A DNA stretch of 30,141 bases from JAJISG01 sp964347325 (GTDB lineage: Archaea; Thermoplasmatota; Thermoplasmata; RBG-16-68-12; JAJISG01): positions 1 to 30,141 of the forward strand of contig CAYFYA010000021.1 of NCBI GenBank assembly GCA_964347325.1, read 5' to 3'. The position numbers were made by a program, and so were the translations under genes. The notes beneath the pieces were generated by a model. The model did not search any database, was not told where the DNA came from, and saw only the letters and a list, made by a program, of their open reading frames with translations. Positions 6,710-14,422 of this stretch are shown piece by piece (within the stretch, counting starts at the first letter, position 1; each line of letters opens with the position of its first letter).

Positions 6710-7204
6710 CTAACTCTCGCCTACCTCCCAGATCCAATCACCGACGTGGTGAAGGGTATGGATGGCCCTTCCGCGGTCCGCCGATACCATCTCCGAGGCA
6801 GAGAGCAGGGCTCGACCCACTGCCAGGGGCACCATGTTCTTCTCGTCCCGTACCCAGACCAAATGCCCCTCCTCGATGTCGGGATCGGCGTCCACAATCC
6901 CGGGAGCCATGACATCGGCGCCGTTTGAGACGTGCGGAACGGCCCCCATGTCCACGGTCACGTACCTGCGGATCCCAGGATTCTTGAGCAGTCCCCTGAC
7001 CGTCAGAAAGGGCTCGCCCTCGTGGATCATCGCAACGGCGGCACCTTCCACCAGCAGAAGGTCGAAGTCTCCGGCTGCCGCCCTGTCCACCTGGTCCTCT
7101 GGGGAGAAGGGCGATGTCCCCAGAGCCGCCTCCAGCCGTTCCTTGAAGAGCAGGGCCTCCTTGCGGCGCAGCCTCTTCCGGCGCCTCAGGGACTTGACAG
7201 TCAA
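6710..7204 (-). CDS. PUA-domain RNA-binding protein (archaeal MCT-1-like)
   Basis: A 164-residue protein with a basic N-terminus (SLRRRKRLRRKE), a short pre-PUA domain over residues about 15-75, and a C-terminal PUA domain over about 80-160. The PUA part is well conserved: YVTVDMGAVPHVSNGADVMAPGIVDAD, then EGHLVWVRDEK, PLAVGRAL and the closing HHVGDWIWE. This is the arrangement of archaeal homologues of MCT-1/Tma20, which in eukaryotes act with DENR in translation initiation and ribosome recycling; the archaeal role is not settled. The TTG start at 7204 lies about 27 bases below CCTTAACC at 7228-7235, so a leaderless mRNA is likely. It is divergent from egsA. Confidence 0.85.
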   Translation of the reverse strand: MTVKSLRRRKRLRRKEALLFKERLEAALGTSPFSPEDQVDRAAAGDFDLLLVEGAAVAMIHEGEPFLTVRGLLKNPGIRRYVTVDMGAVPHVSNGADVMAPGIVDADPDIEEGHLVWVRDEKNMVPLAVGRALLSASEMVSADRGRAIHTLHHVGDWIWEVGES

Positions 7205-7265
7205 CGTACTGGGATTGGGGGTGGGCGGTTAAGGTTACCCAACCTATCGCGCAGCGTCTCGTCGC

Positions 7266-7276
7266 CTTTATATATA
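7266..7276 (+). promoter_or_regulatory. TATA box of egsA-UPF0179
   Basis: CTTTATATATA is one of the strongest archaeal TATA boxes in the window. Its centre is about 31 bases before the ATG at 7302, which predicts a leader of only a few bases. Confidence 0.72.
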
Positions 7277-7301
7277 CGGCTCGCACCATAAGATAGGGCT
7301 C

Positions 7302-8375
7302 ATGCGGTCAAATGGCGAGGAGTTCCAGAAGTGGAAGAGCATGGAGCTCCCACGGAGCGTGGTCGTTGGCCACGGCGCCCTCGATGAGACTGGCCGCGTC
7401 TGTGCCAAGCTCAAGCTGGGTGGGAAGGGACTCATCGTGGATGACCCCGTCACCAAGAAGATCGCGGGCGACAGGGTTCACGAGGCCCTGGGAGTGGTGG
7501 GGATCAAGGCCGAGGAACACGTCATCAAGGAAGCCAGCCTGGACGAGGCGGAGCTGGTGAGACAAACTCTGGGTGATGGCTCCTTTGACTTCGCCATTGG
7601 CGTCGGCGGGGGCCGGCCCATCGACGTTACGAAGTTCTCCTCCTTCCAGGAGGGCTTACCCTTCGTGAGCACGCCTACCGCTGCCTCTCACGACGGACTA
7701 GTGTCCTCCCAGGCTTCCCTGCAGGGACCCGACGGGAAGACCTCCCTGGCCGCCCACGCCCCCATCGCCGTCATCATGGATACTGGGACGATTGCTGCCT
7801 CCCCCCACCGCCTCTTGGCCGCCGGCTGCGGTGACATAATCTCCAACTCCACCGCCGTGAAGGATTGGGAACTCGCCCACAACCTTCGGAACGAGTACTA
7901 CAGCAGCTACGCCGCCTCCCTCTCTCAGATGACGGCCCAGATGATGATCCGGAACGCTCATGGCCTCAAGCCCGGCCTGGAGGAGACCGCGTGGTTTGTC
8001 TGTAAGGCCCTGGTCTCCAGCGGTGTCGCCATGAGCATCGCCGGCTCCTCCCGCCCCGCCAGTGGGTCGGAACATCTATTCTCCCACGCCCTGGACAGGA
8101 TCGCGAAGGAGCCAGCCCTGCACGGCGAGCAGGTGGGGCTAGGCACGGTGATGATGATGTACCTTCATGGGGGCGACTGGGAAGGCATTCGCCAGGCCCT
8201 TCTGGACATCGGATCCCCCACCACGGCCAAGGCCATGGGTGTCTCGCAGAGCGAGGTAATCGAAGCCCTGGTACACGCTCACGAGATGAAAGAGAACCGG
8301 TACACCATCCTGGGAGACAGGGGTCTCAACTACGAGGCAGCGGAGAGGCTGGCAGCAATCACCAAGGTCATCTAA
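7302..8375 (+). CDS. egsA: sn-glycerol-1-phosphate dehydrogenase
   Basis: Reduces dihydroxyacetone phosphate to sn-glycerol 1-phosphate with NAD(P)H, giving archaeal lipids their characteristic stereochemistry. The 357 residues show GVGGGRPIDVTKF for the nucleotide site, FVSTPTAASHDG for substrate, and the zinc ligands of the family: Asp in GCGDIISN, His in SEHLFSHALD and His in LHGEQVG. Length is normal for archaeal EgsA. ATG at 7302 follows a strong TATA box with a few-base leader. The UPF0179 gene begins 10 bases after its stop with its own AAGGGG site, so the two form an operon. carS, a later step of the same pathway, is about 5 kb upstream on the other strand. Confidence 0.95.
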   Translation: MRSNGEEFQKWKSMELPRSVVVGHGALDETGRVCAKLKLGGKGLIVDDPVTKKIAGDRVHEALGVVGIKAEEHVIKEASLDEAELVRQTLGDGSFDFAIGVGGGRPIDVTKFSSFQEGLPFVSTPTAASHDGLVSSQASLQGPDGKTSLAAHAPIAVIMDTGTIAASPHRLLAAGCGDIISNSTAVKDWELAHNLRNEYYSSYAASLSQMTAQMMIRNAHGLKPGLEETAWFVCKALVSSGVAMSIAGSSRPASGSEHLFSHALDRIAKEPALHGEQVGLGTVMMMYLHGGDWEGIRQALLDIGSPTTAKAMGVSQSEVIEALVHAHEMKENRYTILGDRGLNYEAAERLAAITKVI

Positions 8376-8384
8376 GGGGTTTCA

Positions 8385-8822
8385 TTGAAGCGCGTGACCC
8401 TCATCGGCGACAGAATCGCTCGGCGTGATGCGACCTTCGTTTTCCTAGGACCCCAACCCGAGTGTCGAGAGTGCGGCCTCAAGTCGGCCTGTCTGCAGCT
8501 GGAGAGGGACAAGCTCTACAAGATTGTGGAGGTGAGAGACACCCACCATGAGGACGGCTGCAAGTACCACGAGAACGGGGTCCGGGTGGTGGAGGTCGAA
8601 GCGGCCACGGTTCAAGCTTCGCTCAGAAAGTCAGTAGCCATTGAAGGGTCTGTTATCGACTACGCCCGCCCGATTTGTGCCAACCATGAGTGCGAGAATT
8701 ACGATCTCTGTCACCCGAACGGTCTGACAGGCCCCGCCAAGGTCAAAGTCGGGCCCGTTCTCCAGCGACTCTCGTGCCCCCTAGGTTATGATCTCGTTGA
8801 ATCTACAGTGGATTACGCCTAG
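8385..8822 (+). CDS. UPF0179 family cysteine-rich protein
   Basis: A 145-residue archaeal protein of unknown function. Eight cysteines are visible: CRECGLKSAC near the N-terminus, one in DGCKYH, three in ICANHECENYDLC and one in LSCPLG. These suggest bound zinc or an Fe-S cluster, which is inference. The N-terminal strand VTLIGDRIARRDATFVFLGP and the CxxCxxxxxC knuckle match the UPF0179 family. The start is TTG at 8385, preceded at 5 bases by AAGGGG that overlaps the egsA stop. It is co-transcribed with egsA. Base composition falls from here to about 10.7 kb. Confidence 0.85.
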   Translation: MKRVTLIGDRIARRDATFVFLGPQPECRECGLKSACLQLERDKLYKIVEVRDTHHEDGCKYHENGVRVVEVEAATVQASLRKSVAIEGSVIDYARPICANHECENYDLCHPNGLTGPAKVKVGPVLQRLSCPLGYDLVESTVDYA

Positions 8823-8857
8823 TCAGCGCCCGGACCCCTCGGTTTCCGATGGAGTCT

Positions 8858-9232
8858 TCACTCCCTTATCTTCCAGTGGCGCTTACGCTCTCGAATCCTG
8901 CGGTGGTACTCGGAAGGCAAATACCAGCTGAGCTCCTCTAGCCTCGCTTGGTTTCGTACGAAGCGGGCCTTGCTATGAACATCGATGAGTTCTTCGAACT
9001 CCCGTTTCTTCCTTATGGTGTCCCCGAAGTACCACCCACCCACAATCACCAGGACTGGGCCCACAACCACGAACCATACAATCCAACCACCTATTGCATC
9101 TAGTATGTCCAAGAAGGCACGCGGGAGAACGCCCCGCAGGAGGAAGTGAAAGATAACGAATAGCGTCATGAGTGCTCCTAGCGCGAGCACTACATAACTC
9201 AGCTCCAGCTTGATCTCCCGGAAGACTCCCAC
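8858..9232 (-). CDS. small membrane protein of unknown function
   Basis: About 124 residues. Two membrane segments are clear, roughly residues 11-30 (YVVLALGALMTLFVIFHFLL) and 45-68 (GGWIVWFVVVGPVLVIVGGWYF). They are followed by a strongly basic cytoplasmic tail with RKKREFEE and RRIRERKRHWKIRE. I recognise no family. The frame is open to a TTG at 9253, but that codon touches the only TATA-like box (ATTAAAG at 9254-9260). GTG at 9232 lies 25 bases below the box and fits a leaderless start, so it is preferred. It is divergent from gcvT and shares the A/T box with it. Its composition is more AT-rich than most neighbours. Confidence 0.6.
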   Translation of the reverse strand: MGVFREIKLELSYVVLALGALMTLFVIFHFLLRGVLPRAFLDILDAIGGWIVWFVVVGPVLVIVGGWYFGDTIRKKREFEELIDVHSKARFVRNQARLEELSWYLPSEYHRRIRERKRHWKIRE

Positions 9233-9253
9233 GGCTGGTGCATGGCGAATCAA

Positions 9254-9263
9254 CTTTAATATC
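9254..9263. promoter_or_regulatory. A/T box shared by the divergent membrane protein gene and gcvT
   Basis: The plus strand reads CTTTAATATC. Its centre is 25-26 bases from GTG at 9232 on the minus strand and about 33 bases from ATG at 9292 on the plus strand. It can direct a leaderless transcript leftward and one with a leader of a few bases rightward. No second box is seen in this gap. Confidence 0.5.
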
Positions 9264-9291
9264 TTCTTAGTTCAGATTCAGGGTCGTTGGT

Positions 9292-10443
9292 ATGACGCTC
9301 AGACGGACACCCATCCACGAGTTTCATAGGGACTACTCAAAGCGCCTAGTTGAGTTCTCTGGCTGGGAGATGCCGCTTCACTTCTCCAGTGTCATTGAGG
9401 AACACCATGCCGTGAGGTCAACTGCGGGTCTATTCGATGTCTCTCATATGGGAAAGCTAGCCGTCACCGCAGCAAGCTCGGAGTTATCGCAACTTACAAT
9501 CAGCACGCTGCCAGAGAGGGTCGGTGTCTGTAAGTACACGCATCTTACGGACCGCGGTGGGAGGATTATCGATGATGTGATCTTCAGCACTCTGGCCCGG
9601 GGTCAGTACTTGTGCGTGTGTAATGCCGGCGCGGCTGAAGGAGTGATCGAACACTTGAAAGGCTCTCTCGCTTCGCAAGCTACGATTGATTTTACGTCGA
9701 AAATCGTATGCTTAGCAATTCAAGGTCCTGCTTCTCCGAGCGTGTTGCAGTCCCTCTTGGATACTTCCATACTCGAGCTTGGCCCTTTTCACGGTACGTT
9801 CGCCGCTATAAAACCGGAGGTGGTCGCGCCTCCAGTGGAAGGAGAGGGGTGGGACCCTATCTGGCGGGTCTTGGGCTTGGACGAACGCCGAGAACAGATC
9901 TACGTCACCACGACCGGCTACACTGGCGAGGTGGGTTTCGAGATTTTCGCGTCAAATGGGTTGGGCAGGGCGCTGTGGGCCTACATCCTTCAGCCTAGGG
10001 ACGACTTAACGGTGATTCCGGTGGGATTGGCAGCCAGGGACACTCTACGACTGGAGAAGGGCTTCCTCCTCTCAGGCCAGGACTTTGATGGGCGCCAGAC
10101 GCCTCTGGAAACCGGCTACGAGCGATTAATAGACTGGAACCACGACTTCTTGGGGAGAGAGCTCCTTCTCCAGATGAAGGAAAGGGGCAGCTATTCTAGG
10201 CTCATGGGGGTCAAGCTCCTGGATGATGCGATTCCTCGTAGGGGCAATGGTATCTACAAGGGTGAGGGTCGCGTGGGTGAACTAACGAGCGCCTCTTTCT
10301 CGCCTAGCCTTGGTATCGGTATCGGTCTTGGATATCTCGACCCCAACGTGGCCAGGCCAGGAGAGAAGGTCGGGATCGATGTCAGGGGCGAGGTTCATCC
10401 TGCTGAGGTAGTCAGGACACCCTTCGTCAGGAGGCCAGCTTGA
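9292..10443 (+). CDS. gcvT: aminomethyltransferase (glycine cleavage T protein)
   Basis: In the glycine cleavage system the T protein moves the aminomethyl group from lipoylated H protein to tetrahydrofolate and releases ammonia. The 383 residues show the family order: FSGWEMPLHFSS, EEHHAVRSTAGLFDVSHMGK, a GGRIIDDVIF segment, LAIQGPAS, TTTGYTGEVGFEIF, GLAARDTLRLEKGF and FLGRELL. An insertion-like stretch of about 25 residues (around 175-200) separates the two halves just before the GYTGE motif. GcvH and GcvP are not in the window. The gene is visibly less GC-rich than nrdJ or etf, with short stretches near 43% GC, which may reflect transfer or relaxed codon use. The first nine residues contain the usual TPIHEFH. 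Confidence 0.92.
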   Translation: MTLRRTPIHEFHRDYSKRLVEFSGWEMPLHFSSVIEEHHAVRSTAGLFDVSHMGKLAVTAASSELSQLTISTLPERVGVCKYTHLTDRGGRIIDDVIFSTLARGQYLCVCNAGAAEGVIEHLKGSLASQATIDFTSKIVCLAIQGPASPSVLQSLLDTSILELGPFHGTFAAIKPEVVAPPVEGEGWDPIWRVLGLDERREQIYVTTTGYTGEVGFEIFASNGLGRALWAYILQPRDDLTVIPVGLAARDTLRLEKGFLLSGQDFDGRQTPLETGYERLIDWNHDFLGRELLLQMKERGSYSRLMGVKLLDDAIPRRGNGIYKGEGRVGELTSASFSPSLGIGIGLGYLDPNVARPGEKVGIDVRGEVHPAEVVRTPFVRRPA

Positions 10444-10697
10444 CAACACCCGAAACCAATCAATCATCACTTTCACCTACCTCCCATACACAGAATGATA
10501 GCCCCCCGTATCATAGTAACCGAAATGATGCGTACCTGGTTGCCATCCGTACACAGTGATGGTTACAGGTTAGATGTACGTTCCGATAAGAAGGCTGGTA
10601 CCACTCCCGGCTCCTTAGGTAAAGAATCGGGACCAGAAACGCATTTATGGGATGGACAAGTTAGCCTGCCCTCGCCTTCCTGTGCTTGGTGGTAGCT
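10444..10697 (+). promoter_or_regulatory. intergenic region and promoter upstream of nrdJ
   Basis: A 254-base gap without a convincing gene; a 66-codon open frame at 10495-10695 has no coding character. ATTTATG at 10643-10649 is a plausible TATA box, predicting a start near 10672. A short inverted repeat, TCCCG at 10605-10609 and CGGGA at 10628-10632, lies just upstream of it. I looked for a cobalamin riboswitch because the enzyme needs B12, but saw no B12-box sequence. Confidence 0.45.
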
Positions 10698-13028
10698 ATG
10701 GAGACGCTAGAGGGAACACTATCCAGTCTGGACACCTGGCCTGCACCTGTTCTCAGCCCTAATGCCATGCGGGTGCTTGAGCGCAGGTATCTCAAGAAGG
10801 ACGAAGCAGGCAAGATCATTGAGACCCCTAAGGAGCTCTTCGCGAGGGTGGCTCTCAACATGGCCCAGGCGGAACTCCAGTACACCACCGGCGCCGATTT
10901 GGAGGCAATTGCTAGGGAGTACTACGATCTCGTCTCCAATCTCGACTTCCTACCGAACAGCCCAACTCTGATGAACGCAGGAAACGATCTGCAGCAGCTC
11001 TCCGCATGCTTCGTCCTTCCCGTGGAGGACAGCATCGAGGGAATCTTCGACGCCCTGAAGTGGCAGGCGAAGATCCACCAGAGCGGCGGGGGCACAGGCT
11101 TTAGCTTCAGTAGGTTGAGGCCGAAAGGAGACTTCGTGCGCAGCACTACGGGCGTCGCCAGCGGTCCCGTCAGCTTCATGAAGATATTCGACGAGGCCAC
11201 GCAGCAGGTTAAGCAGGGTGGGAAGCGCCGAGGGGCAAACATGGGCATTCTCAGGGTAGACCATCCAGACATCGAGGCCTTCATATCCTGCAAGCACGAC
11301 ACCAGCCAGATAACGAACTTCAACATCAGCGTGGCCATCACGGACGAGTTCATGGAGGCCTACCGCACGGAGGCCGAGTTCCCTCTGGTCAACCCGAGAA
11401 ACGGGGAAGTCGTGAAGCGGGTGGATCCCCGAGAGCTATTTCGAGAGATCGCCGAGTCGGCCTGGAGGAACGGGGAGCCAGGTCTGTTCTTCATAGACGC
11501 CACCAACAGGGCGAACCCCACCCCGAACGTGGCCCCCATCGAGGCGACGAACCCCTGCGGCGAGCAGCCGCTTCTCCCCTTCGAGTCCTGCAACCTTGGC
11601 TCCATAGACCTGGAGAAGCACTTGGTCGAGGAGGATAACCGCTGGAAGGTGGACTGGGACAGGCTCGAGAAAACCATCAGGCTGACGGTTCGCTTCCTAG
11701 ACAGCGTCATCGACATGAACAGGTATCCCATCGATCAGATTGCGAAGATAACGAGGGAGACGCGCAAGATCGGCCTGGGCGTCATGGGGTTTGCCCGCGC
11801 CCTCTTCAAGCTGAGGGTTCCATACGCCTCTGAGGAGGGTGTAGAGATGGGCCGCAAGTTCATGAAGTTCATCCGTGACACGGGATACGACGAATCCAAG
11901 AAGCTCGCTGAGGCCCGGGGCGCATACCCTGCGTGGGAGGGCTCGGCCCAGCAGAAGAGAGGACTTCGCCTCAGGAACTCCTACGTCACGACAGTGGCCC
12001 CGACCGGGACACTGAGTATGATCGCGGACACGTCGGGAGGCTGCGAACCGGAGTTCTCCTTGGTTTGGTACAAGAACGTCATGGACGGGGAGCACCTGCC
12101 CTACATCCTGGATTACTTCATCGAGGTGGCCAAGGGGGAGGGCTGGTGGTCCGAGGACCTGATGGAGAAGATTCTAGAGAACGGGGGGTCCTGCCAGGGT
12201 CTCTCCGAGGTGCCCGAGGAGTGGCGGAGGGTTTTCCAGGTTTCCTTCGACGTCAGCCCCGAGTGGCACGTGAGGATGCAGGCGGCGTTCCAGGAGTTCT
12301 GTGACGCTGCCGTCTCCAAGACCATAAACATGCCGAGGGAGGCCACCGTGGAGGACGTGATGAACGCCTACCTTCTAGCCCACGAACTGGGCTGCAAGGG
12401 GATTACGGTCTACCGCGACGGGAGCAGGGAGGAACAGGTCATGAACGTCGGGGTCTCCCAGAGTGAGGAGCAAATGGAGAAGGTCGAGATTACGGAGCCT
12501 CGCTCACGACCCGACGTAATCCGTGGAACCACTCAGAAGATAATCACGGGATACGGCGCCCTCTACGTCACGATCAACGAGGACGACCAGGGGTTATTCG
12601 AGGTCTTCGCGCAGATTGGGCGCGGAGGCGGATACACAGCGTCGTTCACGGAGGCGGTGGCTCGTCTCATAAGCCTCTGTCTCAGGACGGGGCTGCCCGT
12701 GGACGAGATAATCGACCAGCTCGAGGGCATCCGGAGCCCCCGCCTGTCGTGGGACCACCGAGAGAAGATCTACTCGGTCCCGGACGCGCTGGCCAAGGCT
12801 CTCAAGAGACATCTCAGCGGCTACTCCCAGGACACCCTCCAACCCAGGGTCGACAGCTTCGAGGAGGAGGACGGTCAATTCGACGACGAGCTGGACAAGG
12901 AGTACCGGGACGACACCGACGCCATGGTGAGACAGGGCCTCAATCCAGAATGCCCGGAGTGCGGCAGCAGCCTCATCTTCGAGGAGAACTGCACTAAGTG
13001 CCGTAACTGCGGGTTCTCCGAATGCTAG
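10698..13028 (+). CDS. nrdJ: adenosylcobalamin-dependent (class II) ribonucleoside-diphosphate reductase
   Basis: Makes deoxyribonucleotides using a radical generated from coenzyme B12, with or without oxygen. The 776-residue protein has an N-terminal RYLKKDE/TPKELF region, the first active-site Cys in QLSACFVLPV, a radical-site segment NPCGEQPLLPFESCNLGS, and phosphate-binding VAPTGTLSMIADTSGG. The class II extension follows with RGTTQKI, and the tail is a zinc-ribbon-like cluster (CPECGSSL, CTKCRNCGFSEC), which provides redox Cys. No intein interrupts it. A TTG at 10686 is in frame, but ATG at 10698 has GGTGGT five bases ahead and is preferred. Its last 35 bases overlap the convergent DUF123 gene. 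Confidence 0.95.
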   Translation: METLEGTLSSLDTWPAPVLSPNAMRVLERRYLKKDEAGKIIETPKELFARVALNMAQAELQYTTGADLEAIAREYYDLVSNLDFLPNSPTLMNAGNDLQQLSACFVLPVEDSIEGIFDALKWQAKIHQSGGGTGFSFSRLRPKGDFVRSTTGVASGPVSFMKIFDEATQQVKQGGKRRGANMGILRVDHPDIEAFISCKHDTSQITNFNISVAITDEFMEAYRTEAEFPLVNPRNGEVVKRVDPRELFREIAESAWRNGEPGLFFIDATNRANPTPNVAPIEATNPCGEQPLLPFESCNLGSIDLEKHLVEEDNRWKVDWDRLEKTIRLTVRFLDSVIDMNRYPIDQIAKITRETRKIGLGVMGFARALFKLRVPYASEEGVEMGRKFMKFIRDTGYDESKKLAEARGAYPAWEGSAQQKRGLRLRNSYVTTVAPTGTLSMIADTSGGCEPEFSLVWYKNVMDGEHLPYILDYFIEVAKGEGWWSEDLMEKILENGGSCQGLSEVPEEWRRVFQVSFDVSPEWHVRMQAAFQEFCDAAVSKTINMPREATVEDVMNAYLLAHELGCKGITVYRDGSREEQVMNVGVSQSEEQMEKVEITEPRSRPDVIRGTTQKIITGYGALYVTINEDDQGLFEVFAQIGRGGGYTASFTEAVARLISLCLRTGLPVDEIIDQLEGIRSPRLSWDHREKIYSVPDALAKALKRHLSGYSQDTLQPRVDSFEEEDGQFDDELDKEYRDDTDAMVRQGLNPECPECGSSLIFEENCTKCRNCGFSEC

Positions 13029-13383
13029 ACTCCCCCAAATAGACTAAGTGGGAAGGGCAGGAGCAGTCACCTGCTCCGAAGCCCTTCACCACCTTTTTTG
13101 CGATATCGTAAAGCTGACGAGCGACAAAGCACTCCATGCGTTCCCGTGTAGGGATGCGGGTGGCCCATATCGCCTGGGCATGGGGAGTGATGTAGTCAAT
13201 GTGCCATCGGCGAGCCGCCCGGGGCCGGAGGTGCCTAGACACCCTCCGATGGATACCAGCCATAGCCGAGCCAACGTAGGCGTACGTCCCCGCTAGCAGA
13301 CCCACAGCTCCCAGGCCACCAACCTCCACTTCGGCCGGGCGGGGGAAGTAGAGGTACAGGATGTACGTCCCTCGAAGGGCCAT
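12994..13383 (-). CDS. DUF123 GIY-YIG-like protein
   Basis: A 129-residue protein of the archaeal DUF123 family, distantly related to GIY-YIG nucleases. Visible family motifs are RGTYILYLYF at the N-terminus, GTYAYVGSAMAGIHRRVSRHLR (the GIY-YIG-like core), WHIDYITPHA, a Glu in RERMECF, and FGAGDCSCPSHLVYL near the end. No DNA substrate is established for the family. The ATG at 13383 sits 28.5 bases from the perfect palindrome CTTTAAAG, giving a leaderless transcript. The 3' end overlaps the end of nrdJ by 35 bases in the opposite direction, and the overlap encodes the variable tail of this protein. Confidence 0.85.
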   Translation of the reverse strand: MALRGTYILYLYFPRPAEVEVGGLGAVGLLAGTYAYVGSAMAGIHRRVSRHLRPRAARRWHIDYITPHAQAIWATRIPTRERMECFVARQLYDIAKKVVKGFGAGDCSCPSHLVYLGESSIRRTRSYGT

Positions 13384-13407
13384 GGTTGCCGGTAGGTCCC
13401 CAAACGC

Positions 13408-13415
13408 CTTTAAAG
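13408..13415. promoter_or_regulatory. palindromic TATA box shared by the DUF123 gene and the hydroxyacid dehydrogenase gene
   Basis: CTTTAAAG is a perfect palindrome. Its centre at 13411.5 is 28.5 bases from the ATG at 13383 (minus) and 25.5 bases from the ATG at 13437 (plus). Only 53 bases separate the two start codons, and no other A/T-rich box lies between them, so this box must serve both directions or one gene lacks a box. Confidence 0.65.
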
Positions 13416-13436
13416 CGGGAGGAAAATCCCAGCAGG

Positions 13437-14417
13437 ATGGCCGTCCTTCTCGTCACCGTTCGCTTGGAGGAGGGGGACAGGAAGGCGCTGCGGGAGGTGG
13501 CGGGCCGGGGGACAGAGGTCCTCACTCTCGAAGAGCTAGGCGACTCGTCACGCGACGTCCTCCCTGAGGTGGAGGTCGTCTTGTGTGCCGGCCTCCGGGA
13601 TATCGGCACTTCTGACATAGAGCGAATGAAGTCCCTAAGGATGGTACAGACCTTACTCGCGGGGGCCGACCACCTTCCGGCGGAGGTCTTCAGGCCCGAA
13701 GTCGCGGTGTGCACGGGTGCGGGTGCAGCCTCTCACGACATCGCCGAGCACGCCCTCGCCCTCCTGTTGGCGGCGGCCAAGAACGTCGTGCAGCATTCGA
13801 ACGCCATCTCAAATGGAAGGTTTGATCGGAGTCTGGCCAACCTCACGATGCGCGGTCGGGTCCTTGGCGTCCTTGGCCTCGGAAACGTGGGAACTATCGT
13901 CGCCCGCCAGTGCAAGGATCTTGGCATGGAGGTGATGGCGATCAACCGCTCGGGCGACACCGCCGAGGATGTGGACTTCGTGGGCACCCTAGATGATCTC
14001 GAGCACGTCCTCAGAGAATCCGACTACCTCGTTCTGTGTCTCCCTCTCACCTCACGGACGGAAGGGATTATCGGACGCAAGGAGCTGGAGACAATGAAGG
14101 GGGACTCGATCCTGGTCAACGTTGGCCGAGGCGCCCTCGTTCGGGAGAAGGACCTCTACGAGCACATGCTCTCTCACCCCGCCTTTCGAGCCGCCTTCGA
14201 TGTCTGGTGGAGGTACCCTTCCAGCGAGGAGGGCCGACCCTTCACACAGCCCTTCCACGAGCTTAAGAACTTCATAGCCACTCCCCATGTGGCGGGCCAC
14301 GTCCCGGGCCACAGGGAGGCGATGATGGCACTGGCCATAGAGAATATAGGCAACTTCTATATGGGTAGAGTATTGATGAATCGCATCGTCCAGGAGACTC
14401 CGAAAGGGATGGAGTGA
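13437..14417 (+). CDS. D-2-hydroxyacid dehydrogenase family protein
   Basis: A 326-residue NAD(P)-dependent oxidoreductase of the D-isomer 2-hydroxyacid dehydrogenase family. The substrate domain covers about residues 1-95 and 290-326, the nucleotide domain about 96-290. Visible are the Rossmann motif VLGVLGLGNVGTIVA, a lipoate/substrate segment LCLPLTSRTEGIIG, the catalytic Arg in LVNVGRGALV and the catalytic His in TPHVAGH. An Asp-Trp-Trp replaces the more common DVFxxEP. The substrate (glyoxylate, hydroxypyruvate or another 2-oxoacid) cannot be read from the sequence. The frame is open upstream, but ATG at 13437 is leaderless below the CTTTAAAG box. Glutamate dehydrogenase follows with overlap of its possible GTG start, so they form an operon. 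Confidence 0.88.
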   Translation: MAVLLVTVRLEEGDRKALREVAGRGTEVLTLEELGDSSRDVLPEVEVVLCAGLRDIGTSDIERMKSLRMVQTLLAGADHLPAEVFRPEVAVCTGAGAASHDIAEHALALLLAAAKNVVQHSNAISNGRFDRSLANLTMRGRVLGVLGLGNVGTIVARQCKDLGMEVMAINRSGDTAEDVDFVGTLDDLEHVLRESDYLVLCLPLTSRTEGIIGRKELETMKGDSILVNVGRGALVREKDLYEHMLSHPAFRAAFDVWWRYPSSEEGRPFTQPFHELKNFIATPHVAGHVPGHREAMMALAIENIGNFYMGRVLMNRIVQETPKGME

Positions 14418-14422
14418 TCAGA

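Noticed and set aside
10495..10695. 66-codon open frame upstream of nrdJ
   Set aside because: No ribosome site, motif or coding character; it contains the probable nrdJ promoter.
10444..10697. Cobalamin riboswitch before nrdJ
   Set aside because: Expected for a B12-dependent enzyme and looked for, but no B12-box or multi-stem layout was seen.
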